From: an uncultured Porticoccus sp.
GTDB taxonomy: Bacteria; Pseudomonadota; Gammaproteobacteria; Pseudomonadales; Porticoccaceae
Direction: 5' to 3'
Assembly: GCA_947259505.1 (NCBI GenBank)
Contig: CAMYLT010000007.1
Location: 186,001 to 250,000 of the forward strand
DNA: 64,000 nucleotides
Shown: piece by piece, positions 16,719-26,747 of the stretch
Layout: the number at the start of each line of letters is the position of its first letter
Numbering within the stretch: position 1 is the stretch's first letter
The notes under the pieces: generated by a model
The model's database searches: none
What the model was told of the DNA's origin: nothing
Seen by the model: only the letters and a program-made list of their open reading frames with translations
Translations under genes and position numbers: made by a program

Positions 16719-19046
16719 ATGACTATTTTACAAAACCCCTTAGGCAATAAGCCCGGCACACTGTTGAAAAACGGTTTGACCCTGAATGAGCACCGTAATG
16801 CCGTTCTGGAGCGTACTGCTAAAACTGGCCACTACAATGGCCTGAAAGACCTGGAATTCAAAGAAAGTGACCCCATTGGCTTCGAGCGTATTTTCTCTAA
16901 AGTACGTGCTGGCCTGGTAAACTCTCGTGAAGTTGCCAAGAAGATTGCTGCGTCTCCTATCGTTGAGCAGGAAGGTGAGCTGTGTTTCACCCTGTACAAC
17001 GTGTGTGGTGACTGTGTTGCTACTTCTACTGGTATCATCATTCACGTGGGCACCATGGGTGCTGCGATCAAATACATGATCCAGAACAACTGGGAAGCGA
17101 ACCCCGGCATCAACGACGGTGATATGTTCACCAACAACGATTGCCAAACTGGTAACGTTCACCCATGTGATATCGCGACTATCGTTCCGATTTTCTACGA
17201 CAACATTCTGGTTGGTTGGGTAGGTGGTGTAACCCACGTAATCGACACTGGTGCAGTAGGCCCGGGCTCCATGTCCAACGGTCAGATCCAGCGTTTTGGT
17301 GACGGTTTGCAGATCACCTGTCGTAAGACCGGTATCAACGATACCCCGCTGCGTGATTGGCTGCACGAGAGCCAGCGCGCTGTTCGTACTACCAAGTACT
17401 GGATTCTCGATGAGAAAACCCGTATCGCTGGTACTCACATGATCCGTGACATGCTTCTCGAAGTTATCGAAGAAGAAGGTGCGGAAGCTGTTGAGAAGTT
17501 CATGTACGAAGTGATCGAAGACGGTCGTCGTGGACTGGTTAGCCGTATTAAGGCTATGTGTATCCCGGGTAAAGTTAAAACAGTTGCTTTCGTTGACGTT
17601 CCTTACATGCACGAAGACGTACATGTACCGTCCACTTTCGCAAAAGTTGACACCATCATGCACGCCCCTTGTGAAATCACAGTAAATGCTGATGGAACCT
17701 GGCGTCTGGACTTCGAAGGCTGCAGCCGTTGGGGCTGGCACACTTATAACGCCAACCCCACTGCGTTCACCTCCGGTATCTGGGTAATGATGACTCAGTC
17801 TCTGGTACCTACCGAGCGTATTAACGATGGTGCTCGCTACGCGACTACTTTCCGTCTGCCTAAAGGCACCTGGACTAACCCTGATGACCGTCGTACAGCT
17901 CACGCTGACGCATGGCACTTCCTGGTATCTTCCTGGAGCTCCTTGTGGCGCGGTATCAGCCGTACTTACTTCGGCCGTGGTTACCTGGAAGAAGTTAACG
18001 CTGGTAACTCCAACCCTTGTAACTGGTTGCAAGGTGGTGGTGTAAACCAGGACGGTGAAGTTCACGCAGTTAACAGCTTCGAAACTGCTGCTTGTGGTAC
18101 TGGTGCTTGTGCTGTTAAAGATGGTCTGAACCACGCTGCTGCGATCTGGAACCCAGAAGGTGACATGGGTGACATCGAGATCTGGGAACTGGCTGAGCCT
18201 CTGTTGTACATGGGTCGTCGTATCAAAACCAACACTGGTGGTTACGGTAAGTACCGCGGTGGTCTGGGCTACGAAACCCTGCGTATGATCTGGAACTCTG
18301 CTGACTGGACTATGTTCTTCATGGGCAACGGCTACATGAACAGTGACTGGGGCCTGATGGGTGGTTATCCTTCAGCAACTGGTTACCGTTTCGAAGCCCA
18401 CAACACTGGTCTGAAAAAGCGTATCGCAGAAGGCAAATCTCTGCCGCTGGGTCAAGACCGTGATCCCCGTGATTGCGAGTTTGAAAAACACCTGGAGCCA
18501 GGTGCTATTGTTAAGCGTGACAAGCAGTGTATTACCACTGAAGACATGTACGACAACGGCGACCTGTACCTGAACTACCTGCGTGGTGGTCCGGGCTTCG
18601 GTGATCCACTGGATCGTGACATCGCGGACGTTCAGGAAGACCTGAACCAAAACTTCCTGCTCGAAGAATTCGCACAGAAAGTTTACGGTGCAGTGTTCAC
18701 TAAAGATGATGAAGGTGTTTACACAGTAGACGCTGCGAAAACCAAAGCGCGTCAAGCTGAAATCCGCAAAGAGCGTATTGCTCGCGGTACTCCGGTACAC
18801 GAGTGGATGAAAGGTGAGCGTCAGCAAATCATCGACAAAAATGCTTCACTGCAAGTTCAGCAAATGTTTGCATCAAGCTTCTATCTGTCTCCCAAGTTCC
18901 TGGCTGAGTTCAAGGAATTCTGGGATCTTCCCGCCAGTTGGGAACTGCATGAAGAAGACCTGGGTATTCCTATGTACGGTGCTCGTTTCAGCATGGACAT
19001 TAACGAGCTGCCCGATGTACATCCGGTCATCATGACAGAGGAATAA
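16719..19046 (+). CDS. acxB: Acetone carboxylase alpha subunit
   Basis: The 775-residue protein is of the HyuB type: GMINDGD-like segment GINDGDMFTNND (about 127-138), then HVIDTGAVGPGSMS, and a C-terminal GGPGFGDPLDRD. In acetone carboxylase this is the subunit of about 85 kDa that carries the metal site and, with the beta subunit, carries out carboxylation of enol-phosphate acetone. It lies 68 bp after acxA behind an AGAGGATAAAAA ribosome-binding site. It shows the same strong codon bias, which also produces long spurious open frames on the opposite strand. A hairpin separates it from acxC. Confidence 0.93.
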   Translation: MTILQNPLGNKPGTLLKNGLTLNEHRNAVLERTAKTGHYNGLKDLEFKESDPIGFERIFSKVRAGLVNSREVAKKIAASPIVEQEGELCFTLYNVCGDCVATSTGIIIHVGTMGAAIKYMIQNNWEANPGINDGDMFTNNDCQTGNVHPCDIATIVPIFYDNILVGWVGGVTHVIDTGAVGPGSMSNGQIQRFGDGLQITCRKTGINDTPLRDWLHESQRAVRTTKYWILDEKTRIAGTHMIRDMLLEVIEEEGAEAVEKFMYEVIEDGRRGLVSRIKAMCIPGKVKTVAFVDVPYMHEDVHVPSTFAKVDTIMHAPCEITVNADGTWRLDFEGCSRWGWHTYNANPTAFTSGIWVMMTQSLVPTERINDGARYATTFRLPKGTWTNPDDRRTAHADAWHFLVSSWSSLWRGISRTYFGRGYLEEVNAGNSNPCNWLQGGGVNQDGEVHAVNSFETAACGTGACAVKDGLNHAAAIWNPEGDMGDIEIWELAEPLLYMGRRIKTNTGGYGKYRGGLGYETLRMIWNSADWTMFFMGNGYMNSDWGLMGGYPSATGYRFEAHNTGLKKRIAEGKSLPLGQDRDPRDCEFEKHLEPGAIVKRDKQCITTEDMYDNGDLYLNYLRGGPGFGDPLDRDIADVQEDLNQNFLLEEFAQKVYGAVFTKDDEGVYTVDAAKTKARQAEIRKERIARGTPVHEWMKGERQQIIDKNASLQVQQMFASSFYLSPKFLAEFKEFWDLPASWELHEEDLGIPMYGARFSMDINELPDVHPVIMTEE

Positions 19047-19068
19047 GGCACTGTTGTTGCCTATGAGA

Positions 19069-19100
19069 AGAGAGGGGTTCGGACTCCGAGCCTCCTCTCT
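19069..19100 (+). repeat. Intercistronic hairpin between acxB and acxC
   Basis: An inverted repeat of about 13 pairs (GAGAGGGGTTCGG against CCGAGCC-T-CCTCTC, one bulged T and one G-T pair) with a three-base loop lies in the 93-bp gap. No U-run follows, so it is not a typical terminator. It may protect the 3' end of an acxAB messenger or tune the amount of acxC. Confidence 0.7.
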
Positions 19101-19139
19101 ATCACTTGATGAATTGACAGAACATAAGAGAGTTTAGAT

Positions 19140-19640
19140 ATGTCTACTTATAGTAAAAAACAGGTCGCTGACCTGGTCAAAGGGGATCTGGATTGGGATA
19201 CAGTTCACCTGATGCTTTCCATGCCTAAAGACGGAGATCGTTACAAGCTGTATATGGAAGTACTGCAAGATAACGTTGATTATGACGATAAAATCCTTCT
19301 GGCTATGGGTCCCCACCTGAACGTTGTTGAGCGTACTAGCGACAAAGAAATCGTTGTTAAGTGCGACTGTGGTCACGACTTCGGTGATTACCGCAAAAAC
19401 TGGAAGTTGGGTGCACTGATCTATGTGCGTGATAACGTAGAGAAGATGGAGCAAATCTATCCTGCGATCATGGCCCCCGACACAAGCTGGCAGGTATACC
19501 GTGAGTATTACTGTCCGTCTTGTGGCATCCAGCACGACGTGGAAGCTCCCACTCCGTGGTACCCTGTGATGCACGATATTCAGCCCGACCTGAAGACTTT
19601 CTTCGAGTGGCTGGGTATGCCGGCACCTGCCAAAATCTAA
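19140..19640 (+). CDS. acxC: Acetone carboxylase gamma subunit
   Basis: The 166-residue protein matches the small (about 20 kDa) subunit of acetone carboxylase. It has two cysteine pairs suited to bind one metal ion, KCDCGHDFG in the middle and YYCPSCGIQHDVE near the C terminus. The N terminus (VADLVKGDLDWDTVHLMLSMPKD) is typical of the family. It is required for the assembled enzyme, and its cysteine pairs suggest a zinc-ribbon-like structural role. The gene is last of the acx operon and is followed by a strong terminator. Confidence 0.92.
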   Translation: MSTYSKKQVADLVKGDLDWDTVHLMLSMPKDGDRYKLYMEVLQDNVDYDDKILLAMGPHLNVVERTSDKEIVVKCDCGHDFGDYRKNWKLGALIYVRDNVEKMEQIYPAIMAPDTSWQVYREYYCPSCGIQHDVEAPTPWYPVMHDIQPDLKTFFEWLGMPAPAKI

Positions 19641-19647
19641 TGGCACT

Positions 19648-19680
19648 AGGTCCCGACCATTGGTCGGGACCTTTTTATTT
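19648..19680 (+). terminator. Rho-independent terminator of acxABC
   Basis: A perfect 10-bp stem GGTCCCGACC / GGTCGGGACC with a three-base loop, followed by TTTTTATTT, starts eight bases after the acxC stop codon. Confidence 0.93.
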
Positions 19681-19907
19681 CAGGCGCAGATAACTATTAC
19701 TCATTGCGCTCAGTATTGAGAAACTCCTGGCGTTCATCACGCTTTTCTCAAGAATTCAGGAAGACTATACTGCCCCCTTTGTTGTTACCTGTGGCCAAAT
19801 TAGTGTCCTAACGAGGCCAATACAATTCACTTTGCTTGCGATTACTTGGCTTAAATGCAGATTTAAGTTGTTGGTGAATTGCACCGGAAAATATTGAGGA
19901 GAAAGCT

Positions 19908-20357
19908 ATGTCACAAGCCCAAAACGCCAAAAATGAACCACATTTCTCGATGCAGAAAATCTATTTGAAGAGAAATGACTACGAATCACCGAATGCCGCT
20001 ACCGTGTTTCGGGATGATTGGAAGCCAGAAATTACACTTGATATGGATGTCAAAAGTAACACGATTGAGGACAATCGCTACGAAGTCATTATTATGATTT
20101 CTATCACAGCCCACAACACCACAAGCAATATGGTCGCTTTCAAATTGGTCGTTGAGCAGGCTGCACTGTTTATTATCAGTGGGTTCGAGAAAGACCAGTT
20201 ACAAGAAGCGCTGGGTTCTGCCTGTCCGGCGATTATGTTTCCTTATCTGCGAGAAACCGTTGATCACATGCTGATTAAAGGCGGTTTCCCTCCATTGATG
20301 TTGGCGCCAGTTAACTTTGATGCGCTGTATCAGGAGAAGAAGAACAAACAATCCTGA
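19908..20357 (+). CDS. SecB-family export chaperone (divergent)
   Basis: The 149-residue protein has the SecB fold signature: QKIYLKRNDYESPNAATVF, then DDWKPEITLDMDV, YEVIIMISITA, and the near-invariant end PPLMLAPVNFDALY. SecB holds preproteins unfolded and hands them to SecA. Compared with the enteric protein, parts of the substrate groove and helix differ (SGFEKDQLQEALGSACPAIMFPYLRE), and the acidic C-terminal SecA-binding tail is replaced by a basic QEKKNKQS. It may thus be a second, specialised SecB. GAGGAGA lies just before the ATG. It sits between two terminators, downstream of the acetone carboxylase operon and not beside grxC, the usual site. Confidence 0.82.
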   Translation: MSQAQNAKNEPHFSMQKIYLKRNDYESPNAATVFRDDWKPEITLDMDVKSNTIEDNRYEVIIMISITAHNTTSNMVAFKLVVEQAALFIISGFEKDQLQEALGSACPAIMFPYLRETVDHMLIKGGFPPLMLAPVNFDALYQEKKNKQS

Positions 20358-20442
20358 TGGTGATTGTGTTCCAATCTGCGGCTAAGACTATTTAAACCAG
20401 CCAGCCCAGGGAACGCGACAAAATATCTAGATTAAGATAAGA

Positions 20443-20477
20443 GCCACTCTCTATGGATATTGAGAGTGGCTTTTTTA
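20443..20477 (+). terminator. Rho-independent terminator after the secB-like gene
   Basis: The stem GCCACTCTC / GAGAGTGGC has a ten-base loop and is followed by TTTTTTAT. It lies 86 bp after the stop. Confidence 0.85.
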
Positions 20478-20587
20478 TGTAGAAATATCAGAAAAATAAG
20501 CTGTTGTGTGAAGGGATATACGTTTCACCGGAGCGAGGTGCATAGAACCCATCGACTGAAGTGGGGATTTTAAGGCTAACGGCGGTG

Positions 20588-22342
20588 TTACTGTAACTTA
20601 TTGGTATTGGATAGATTCGTCGCTGTTATAGGGGTGACAGGAGCCGTCGGCAGTGGAAGCTTGACCCTGCCGCGAGACAGTATTTTCTCAAAAGCTTCGC
20701 GGGGCATTGGCCTGCTGAAATAGAACCCCTGGAGAAAATGACAGCCGGATTGAGCCAGATATTGTGCCTGTTTTAGGTTTTCTACGCCTTCTGCCGTGGC
20801 CGCTAATTTATACGATTGGCTTAACATGAGAATGACATCGGCAATTTTGAAGGTTGTGTCGTTGTAGTCCAATTCAGCAATAAATATTCTGTCTATTTTA
20901 AGTTTTTGAACGGGATAGGCTTTTAATTGGTTAAGTGATGTAAATCCTCGCCCAAAATCGTCCAGTGCAACAGTCAGTCCCAGACTCTTCAACCTTTCCA
21001 GAACATCCATACTCCGGTCATCATGGTCTACGAGTTTGGTTTCAGTGATCTCCAATTCGAGATCAGCAGGGGACAGGTTATAGCTTTTCAGGCAAGCATC
21101 AATGAATGTTGGCAGGGATTGGTTGCGTAGCTCTCCGGCAGAAATGTTGACAGAGCATGGGACGGTGGACAGACCCCGTTCACGCCAGTCACTGAGCATT
21201 GAACAGCATTCACTGATCACCCAGGCATCAATTTCCCTCATGACACCGCAGGATTCGGCAATGGGTACGAATTCGGCTGGAGATACATTGCCCAGCACAT
21301 GGCTATTCCAGCGAAGCAGTAGCTCAACACCTGCCAGCGTAAAATGCTCTGCTGTAACATATGGTTGCAGTTCGAGATGAAATTCATTGTTGAGTAAAGC
21401 AGTGCGAAGGGCCTCCTGTACCTGGCGTTGGCGCTGCAAAACTTTTGACAGGGTTTTTGAAAAAAAGTGATACGTATGTTTCCCGGAGATCTTCGCCTGA
21501 TACATGGCAGCATCGGCATGGCGGATCAGTTGATCGGCATTCTTGGCGTCGTCTGGGTATGTTGCAATACCTATCGATGCCTGTACGTAGAGTAGCTGGT
21601 TATCAATTTCCACTGGGTGGTGGGTGGATTCAAGCAATCTTTCAGCCACCGCTACAGTGGCAATTGTATCGTTAAGGCCGGAGAGCAAAATGGCAAATTC
21701 ATCGCCAGCGAGGCGGGCAACGTTGCTACTTTCACCGGGATTGATGGCTGACACCATATCTGAACTACGGGTGATACGTTTGACTCGATTTGCGAATTCA
21801 GCCAGTACACGATCACCCATCTGATGACCATAGTGGTCGTTGATAACCTTGAAATTGTCCAAATCAATAAACAACAGGGCGAGTTTCTGGTCGTCACGTT
21901 TGGAGGTGGCGATGGTATTATCCAGATAGATTTTGAACAGTCGACGATTGGCTAGCCCGGTTAGGGTGTCATAGTAAGCCAAATTCTGAATTTGCTCCTT
22001 TGCCTTACTTTCTTCATCGAAAACTGTTGCGAGTGCATGGTGTAGACGCTGGACCTCCATGCTTCCGCAGGGTGTATGAAGATCAATATCCTTGCCCTCT
22101 GCTTTCATCTCAACAGCGTTGGCAAGCTGGGTAAGAGGCCGGACTAACAGTCGATATGTCAGTAAGCTGGCTAGTAACAGGGTGGCAGCAAACAAGGGGA
22201 GCAAAACGGTCAGAATCAATTCCCAATGGGTACTAATCATGGACTCAGGGTGAAAATGCAAGACAGCCATCAATAACAACAGCAGCAATCCCAGAGTGAG
22301 AGCAGGGAAATAAATATAAAAAAATCGGTAGCTGACTCTCAT
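20588..22342 (-). CDS. Membrane GGDEF-EAL protein (cyclic-di-GMP turnover)
   Basis: Read from ATG 22342 the protein has 584 residues. Two membrane helices (about 10-29 and 42-66) enclose a short periplasmic loop. A HAMP-like linker, a GGDEF domain (YYDTLTGLANRR, then RLAGDEFAILL, an AGDEF variant) and an EAL domain follow. In the EAL domain the signature reads ELL (AGVELLLRW), but the catalytic residues in VNIS, EITET, DDFGRG, KID and AEGVE are kept, so phosphodiesterase activity is likely. Diguanylate cyclase activity is possible, as AGDEF can be active. A TTG at 22399 would extend the frame by 19 residues with no ribosome-binding site. No partner gene is adjacent. Confidence 0.88.
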   Translation of the reverse strand: MRVSYRFFYIYFPALTLGLLLLLLMAVLHFHPESMISTHWELILTVLLPLFAATLLLASLLTYRLLVRPLTQLANAVEMKAEGKDIDLHTPCGSMEVQRLHHALATVFDEESKAKEQIQNLAYYDTLTGLANRRLFKIYLDNTIATSKRDDQKLALLFIDLDNFKVINDHYGHQMGDRVLAEFANRVKRITRSSDMVSAINPGESSNVARLAGDEFAILLSGLNDTIATVAVAERLLESTHHPVEIDNQLLYVQASIGIATYPDDAKNADQLIRHADAAMYQAKISGKHTYHFFSKTLSKVLQRQRQVQEALRTALLNNEFHLELQPYVTAEHFTLAGVELLLRWNSHVLGNVSPAEFVPIAESCGVMREIDAWVISECCSMLSDWRERGLSTVPCSVNISAGELRNQSLPTFIDACLKSYNLSPADLELEITETKLVDHDDRSMDVLERLKSLGLTVALDDFGRGFTSLNQLKAYPVQKLKIDRIFIAELDYNDTTFKIADVILMLSQSYKLAATAEGVENLKQAQYLAQSGCHFLQGFYFSRPMPREAFEKILSRGRVKLPLPTAPVTPITATNLSNTNKLQ

Positions 22343-22568
22343 AACAGTATTCGTCTTTACGCTGGTTTCTGTGGGAAACAGCTTAAAAAAAAGATACAAA
22401 CGTGAACGCGTGGATGTTCAACACCGTGGCTGGCCTGAATGGAGCAGAATAAGGACGTTTCACCGTACCTACTTTTTTTCAGCCTTTCCTTGTGAAGAAG
22501 TTATGCTTGTCACCCGATATCACCTTGGCCGTATGTCCTGCTTAGGATACATAGCATAGTCGGTAACA

Positions 22569-23303
22569 TTAGAGGAAATCACCCCATAGTGACTGGAGGA
22601 TGCTAATGGCGACAACTGGTACGGTTTCGGTACGAAAAACACGCGGGCCTAATCTGAGAGGTTCGAAATTGGCCTGTAAGGCAGCGGTGATCTCGCGCTC
22701 ACTTAGCCCCCCCTCGGGACCGACAAGCAGTGCTGCGGAATCAGCCCGTTGGTTGCGTAACTGACTCAGAGTTTGCTCGCTACGGTGGTGGAGAACCAGT
22801 TTCTGATCCGCTTTTACCTGCGGCAGCCACTGTGTCATCGCGATGGGTTCATGGAGAATTGGCAGGCAATTTCGGTAGCACTGTTCACAGGCGCTGATAC
22901 AGATCTGCTGCCAGTGGCGTTGTTTTTTATTGGATCGATCGCCCTTGAGTTTTACCTCGGTTCGTTCGGTGTAGAGTGGGGTAATGTGAGTAACCCCGGC
23001 TTCAGTAGCCTTCTGGATCACCCAATCCATACGGTCGCCGCGTGATATGCCAATGCCGAGGTGAATCTTCAGAGGTGATTCCCGCTCAATCTCGAGGAAA
23101 TCGCCAATTCGTACGTCGACACGTTTTGCACTGCAGGTTGAGAGGGCGGCGCTATATTCGCCACCCAGTCCATTGAACAGCGTTACTGGGTCGCCAGGCT
23201 GCATCCGTAAAACGGTGCCTATATGACGGGCGACACTGTCTTCCAGCGTGACCTCTGTTCCCGCCGACAATGGTTGATCAGTGAAGACCCGTATCTCGCG
23301 CAT
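22569..23303 (-). CDS. rsmE: 16S rRNA (uracil-1498-N3)-methyltransferase
   Basis: The 244-residue protein has the SPOUT-class RsmE pattern: VLRMQPGDPVTLFNG in the N-terminal PUA-like domain, RGDRMDWVIQKATEAGVTHI, and the knot segment LLVGPEGGLSEREI followed by LRLGPRVFRTETVPVVA. It methylates N3 of U1498 in helix 44 of 16S rRNA using S-adenosylmethionine. Its ATG overlaps the metF stop by one base (TGATG), so it is the last gene of the methyl-cycle operon and probably coexpressed with the enzymes that supply its cofactor. Confidence 0.93.
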   Translation of the reverse strand: MREIRVFTDQPLSAGTEVTLEDSVARHIGTVLRMQPGDPVTLFNGLGGEYSAALSTCSAKRVDVRIGDFLEIERESPLKIHLGIGISRGDRMDWVIQKATEAGVTHITPLYTERTEVKLKGDRSNKKQRHWQQICISACEQCYRNCLPILHEPIAMTQWLPQVKADQKLVLHHRSEQTLSQLRNQRADSAALLVGPEGGLSEREITAALQANFEPLRLGPRVFRTETVPVVAISILQSLWGDFL

Positions 23304-24142
23304 CAGCTTTCAATAAAGCCCAGATTGCGACACAGTGCTGCGCAGGTTTCCGCTTGATTCATGGTGTAAAAATGCAAGCCTGGGGCACCCCCCGCGAGTA
23401 ACTTTTCACATAGTCCCGTGACCACTTCCAAGCCGAAGGCCTTGATGCTGGCGCTGTCGTCGCCGAATTGCTTTAGCCGCTGGCGGATCCAGCGTGGAAT
23501 GTCCGCGCCACAGCTGTCAGAAAATCGCACCAGATTCTGAAAGTTGGTGATAGGCATAATGCCGGGAATGATTGGCTGGTCGATACCAGCTTTCTGGCAT
23601 TGCTCTACATAGTAGAAATAGGCATCAGGGTTGTAAAAATATTGGGTGATGGCTCGGTTGGCCCCAGCCTGGAACTTCTGGCCCAGCCAATATATATCCC
23701 TGTCATAGCTTTCCGCCTGGGGGTGAATCTCCGGATAACAGGCCACCAATAGCTCAAAAGTATCGCCAAAATGCTCCCGGATAAAGCCCACCAGCTGGTT
23801 GGCATAAACCAGCTGAGCCATACCGCCCATACCTGAAGGCAGGTCGCCACGGAGTGCCACAATACGTCGGATACCGGCGTCCCTGTAGCTTTCGAGCAAG
23901 GCTATAACAGCTTCCTTGCTGTCGCCACCAAAGGACAGGTGCGGGCTGGCGCTGGAGCCAGACTGTTGGATTTCCAACATGATATCCCGGGTATGGTCGC
24001 GGGTGGAGCCGCCCGCGCCGTAAGTAACGGAGAAAAACTCGGGCTGGAAGCGTGCCAGGTGCTGGTGAGTGGCACGCAACTTGTCGCGCCCCTCTGGGGT
24101 TTTGGGCGGAAAAAATTCAAAACTCAAATGTCGATCAGTCAT
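23303..24142 (-). CDS. metF: 5,10-methylenetetrahydrofolate reductase
   Basis: The 279-residue protein starts with SFEFFPPKTPEG and contains VTYGAGGSTRD, RRIVALRGDLP and the folate-binding region EIHPQAESYDRDI. These are standard MetF features for this flavoprotein. It reduces 5,10-methylene-THF to 5-methyl-THF, the methyl donor for methionine synthesis. It lies 42 bp after ahcY and overlaps rsmE by one base, in an operon with the genes for making and recycling S-adenosylmethionine. Confidence 0.95.
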   Translation of the reverse strand: MTDRHLSFEFFPPKTPEGRDKLRATHQHLARFQPEFFSVTYGAGGSTRDHTRDIMLEIQQSGSSASPHLSFGGDSKEAVIALLESYRDAGIRRIVALRGDLPSGMGGMAQLVYANQLVGFIREHFGDTFELLVACYPEIHPQAESYDRDIYWLGQKFQAGANRAITQYFYNPDAYFYYVEQCQKAGIDQPIIPGIMPITNFQNLVRFSDSCGADIPRWIRQRLKQFGDDSASIKAFGLEVVTGLCEKLLAGGAPGLHFYTMNQAETCAALCRNLGFIES

Positions 24143-24184
24143 GGTAGTTCTGTGTTCCAGTCATGTTTCAGCAGAGGGCAACGA

Positions 24185-25549
24185 TCAATAGCGATAGCTG
24201 TCTTCTTTGAAGGGGCCTTCCACAGGCACATTGATATAGCTGGCCTGTTCCGGTTTAAGGCGTGTGACGACACCGCCGAAGCCCGCCACCATATGTGCGG
24301 CAACTTCTTCATCAAGTTTCTTCGGCAGGACTTCTACCCGCAACAGGTTCCGTTGTGTATCGGCATCGCAATCAGCAAATTTCTGCAGAAACAAGTGAAG
24401 TTGCGCCAGTACCTGGTTGGCAAAAGAGCCGTCCATGATGCGACTGGGGTGGCCGGTGGCGTTGCCGAGGTTTACCAGCCGTCCCTCAGACAGTAACAGC
24501 AGGTGGTCATTGGCATCGCGATTGCGGTACACCTTGTGGACCTGGGGTTTGACCTCTTCCCACTGCCAGGTCTTGCGCATAAACGCGGTGTCAATTTCGT
24601 TATCGAAGTGGCCGATGTTGCAGACTACGCAGCCTGATTTAAGCGCAGCCAGAATGTCTGAATCACAGACGTTGTAGTTGCCGGTGCAGGTAACCAGCAG
24701 GTCTGTGTTGGCCAACAGGGCCGCATCGACTGCATTGTTGGGATCGCCGTCAACATAAGGTGAAACCACTTCAAAGCCGTCCATGCAGGCTTGCATGGCG
24801 CAGATCGGATCGATTTCGGTAACCCTGACGATCATGCCTTCCTGGCGCAGGGATTGGGCCGAGCCCTTGCCGACATCCCCGTATCCGACTACCAGGGCTT
24901 TCTTGCCGGACAGCAAGTGGTCGGTAGCGCGCTTAATGGCGTCGTTGAGACTGTGACGGCAGCCATATTTGTTGTCATTTTTCGATTTGGTGACCGAGTC
25001 ATTGACGTTGATGGCCGGTACTTTCAATTCGCCTTTTTTCAGCATTTCGTAAAGACGGTGCACACCAGTGGTGGTTTCCTCCGTGATGCCGTGTACCCGC
25101 GTCAAAACTTCGGGGTACTTCTCGTGCAGCTTGGCGGTCAGGTCGCCGCCGTCATCCAGCACCATATTGGCATCCCAAGGCTGGCCATCTTTGAGAATCT
25201 GTTGTTCCAGGCACCAGTCATACTCCTCCTCACTCTCGCCTTTCCAGGCAAAAACGGGTGTGCCGCTAGCGGCAATAGCTGCGGCGGCGTGATCCTGAGT
25301 GGAGAAAATATTGCAGGAGGTCCAGCGCACTTCAGCGCCGAGTGCTTCCAGAGTCTGGATCAGCACCGCGGTCTGGATAGTCATGTGAATACAGCCGAGG
25401 ATCCTGGCGCCCGCCAGGGGCTGCTCTTCCCGGTATTTTTCCCGCAGTGCCATCAGTGCCGGCATTTCGGTTTCGGCGATACTGATTTCACGGAAACCCC
25501 ACTCGGCGAGGCTGATATCGGCAACTTTGTAATCGTTGGTAGTGGTCAT
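24185..25549 (-). CDS. ahcY: Adenosylhomocysteinase (S-adenosyl-L-homocysteine hydrolase)
   Basis: The 454-residue protein has the family hallmarks: [20 protein letters not shown] near the N terminus, [14 protein letters not shown], the catalytic region [17 protein letters not shown], the NAD-binding [13 protein letters not shown], and the C-terminal tyrosine ending DSYRY. It splits S-adenosylhomocysteine to homocysteine and adenosine. It follows metK by only 25 bp, so there is no room for the SAH riboswitch often found before ahcY; control is more likely at the operon promoter. Confidence 0.96.
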   Translation of the reverse strand: MTTTNDYKVADISLAEWGFREISIAETEMPALMALREKYREEQPLAGARILGCIHMTIQTAVLIQTLEALGAEVRWTSCNIFSTQDHAAAAIAASGTPVFAWKGESEEEYDWCLEQQILKDGQPWDANMVLDDGGDLTAKLHEKYPEVLTRVHGITEETTTGVHRLYEMLKKGELKVPAINVNDSVTKSKNDNKYGCRHSLNDAIKRATDHLLSGKKALVVGYGDVGKGSAQSLRQEGMIVRVTEIDPICAMQACMDGFEVVSPYVDGDPNNAVDAALLANTDLLVTCTGNYNVCDSDILAALKSGCVVCNIGHFDNEIDTAFMRKTWQWEEVKPQVHKVYRNRDANDHLLLLSEGRLVNLGNATGHPSRIMDGSFANQVLAQLHLFLQKFADCDADTQRNLLRVEVLPKKLDEEVAAHMVAGFGGVVTRLKPEQASYINVPVEGPFKEDSYRY

Positions 25550-25574
25550 GCTGGTATTCCTTTCGCTTTGTCGG

Positions 25575-26729
<1,155 letters not shown>

Positions 26730-26747
26730 AGTCAGTTGTTCCTGTCA

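Noticed and set aside
16740-18134. A 464-codon open frame on the minus strand inside acxB (also 14491-15174 and 15418-15849 inside acxA)
   Set aside because: These open frames follow from the strong codon bias of acxA and acxB, which rarely use TTA, CTA or TCA. Their predicted products are low-complexity, rich in Thr and Val, and match no family.
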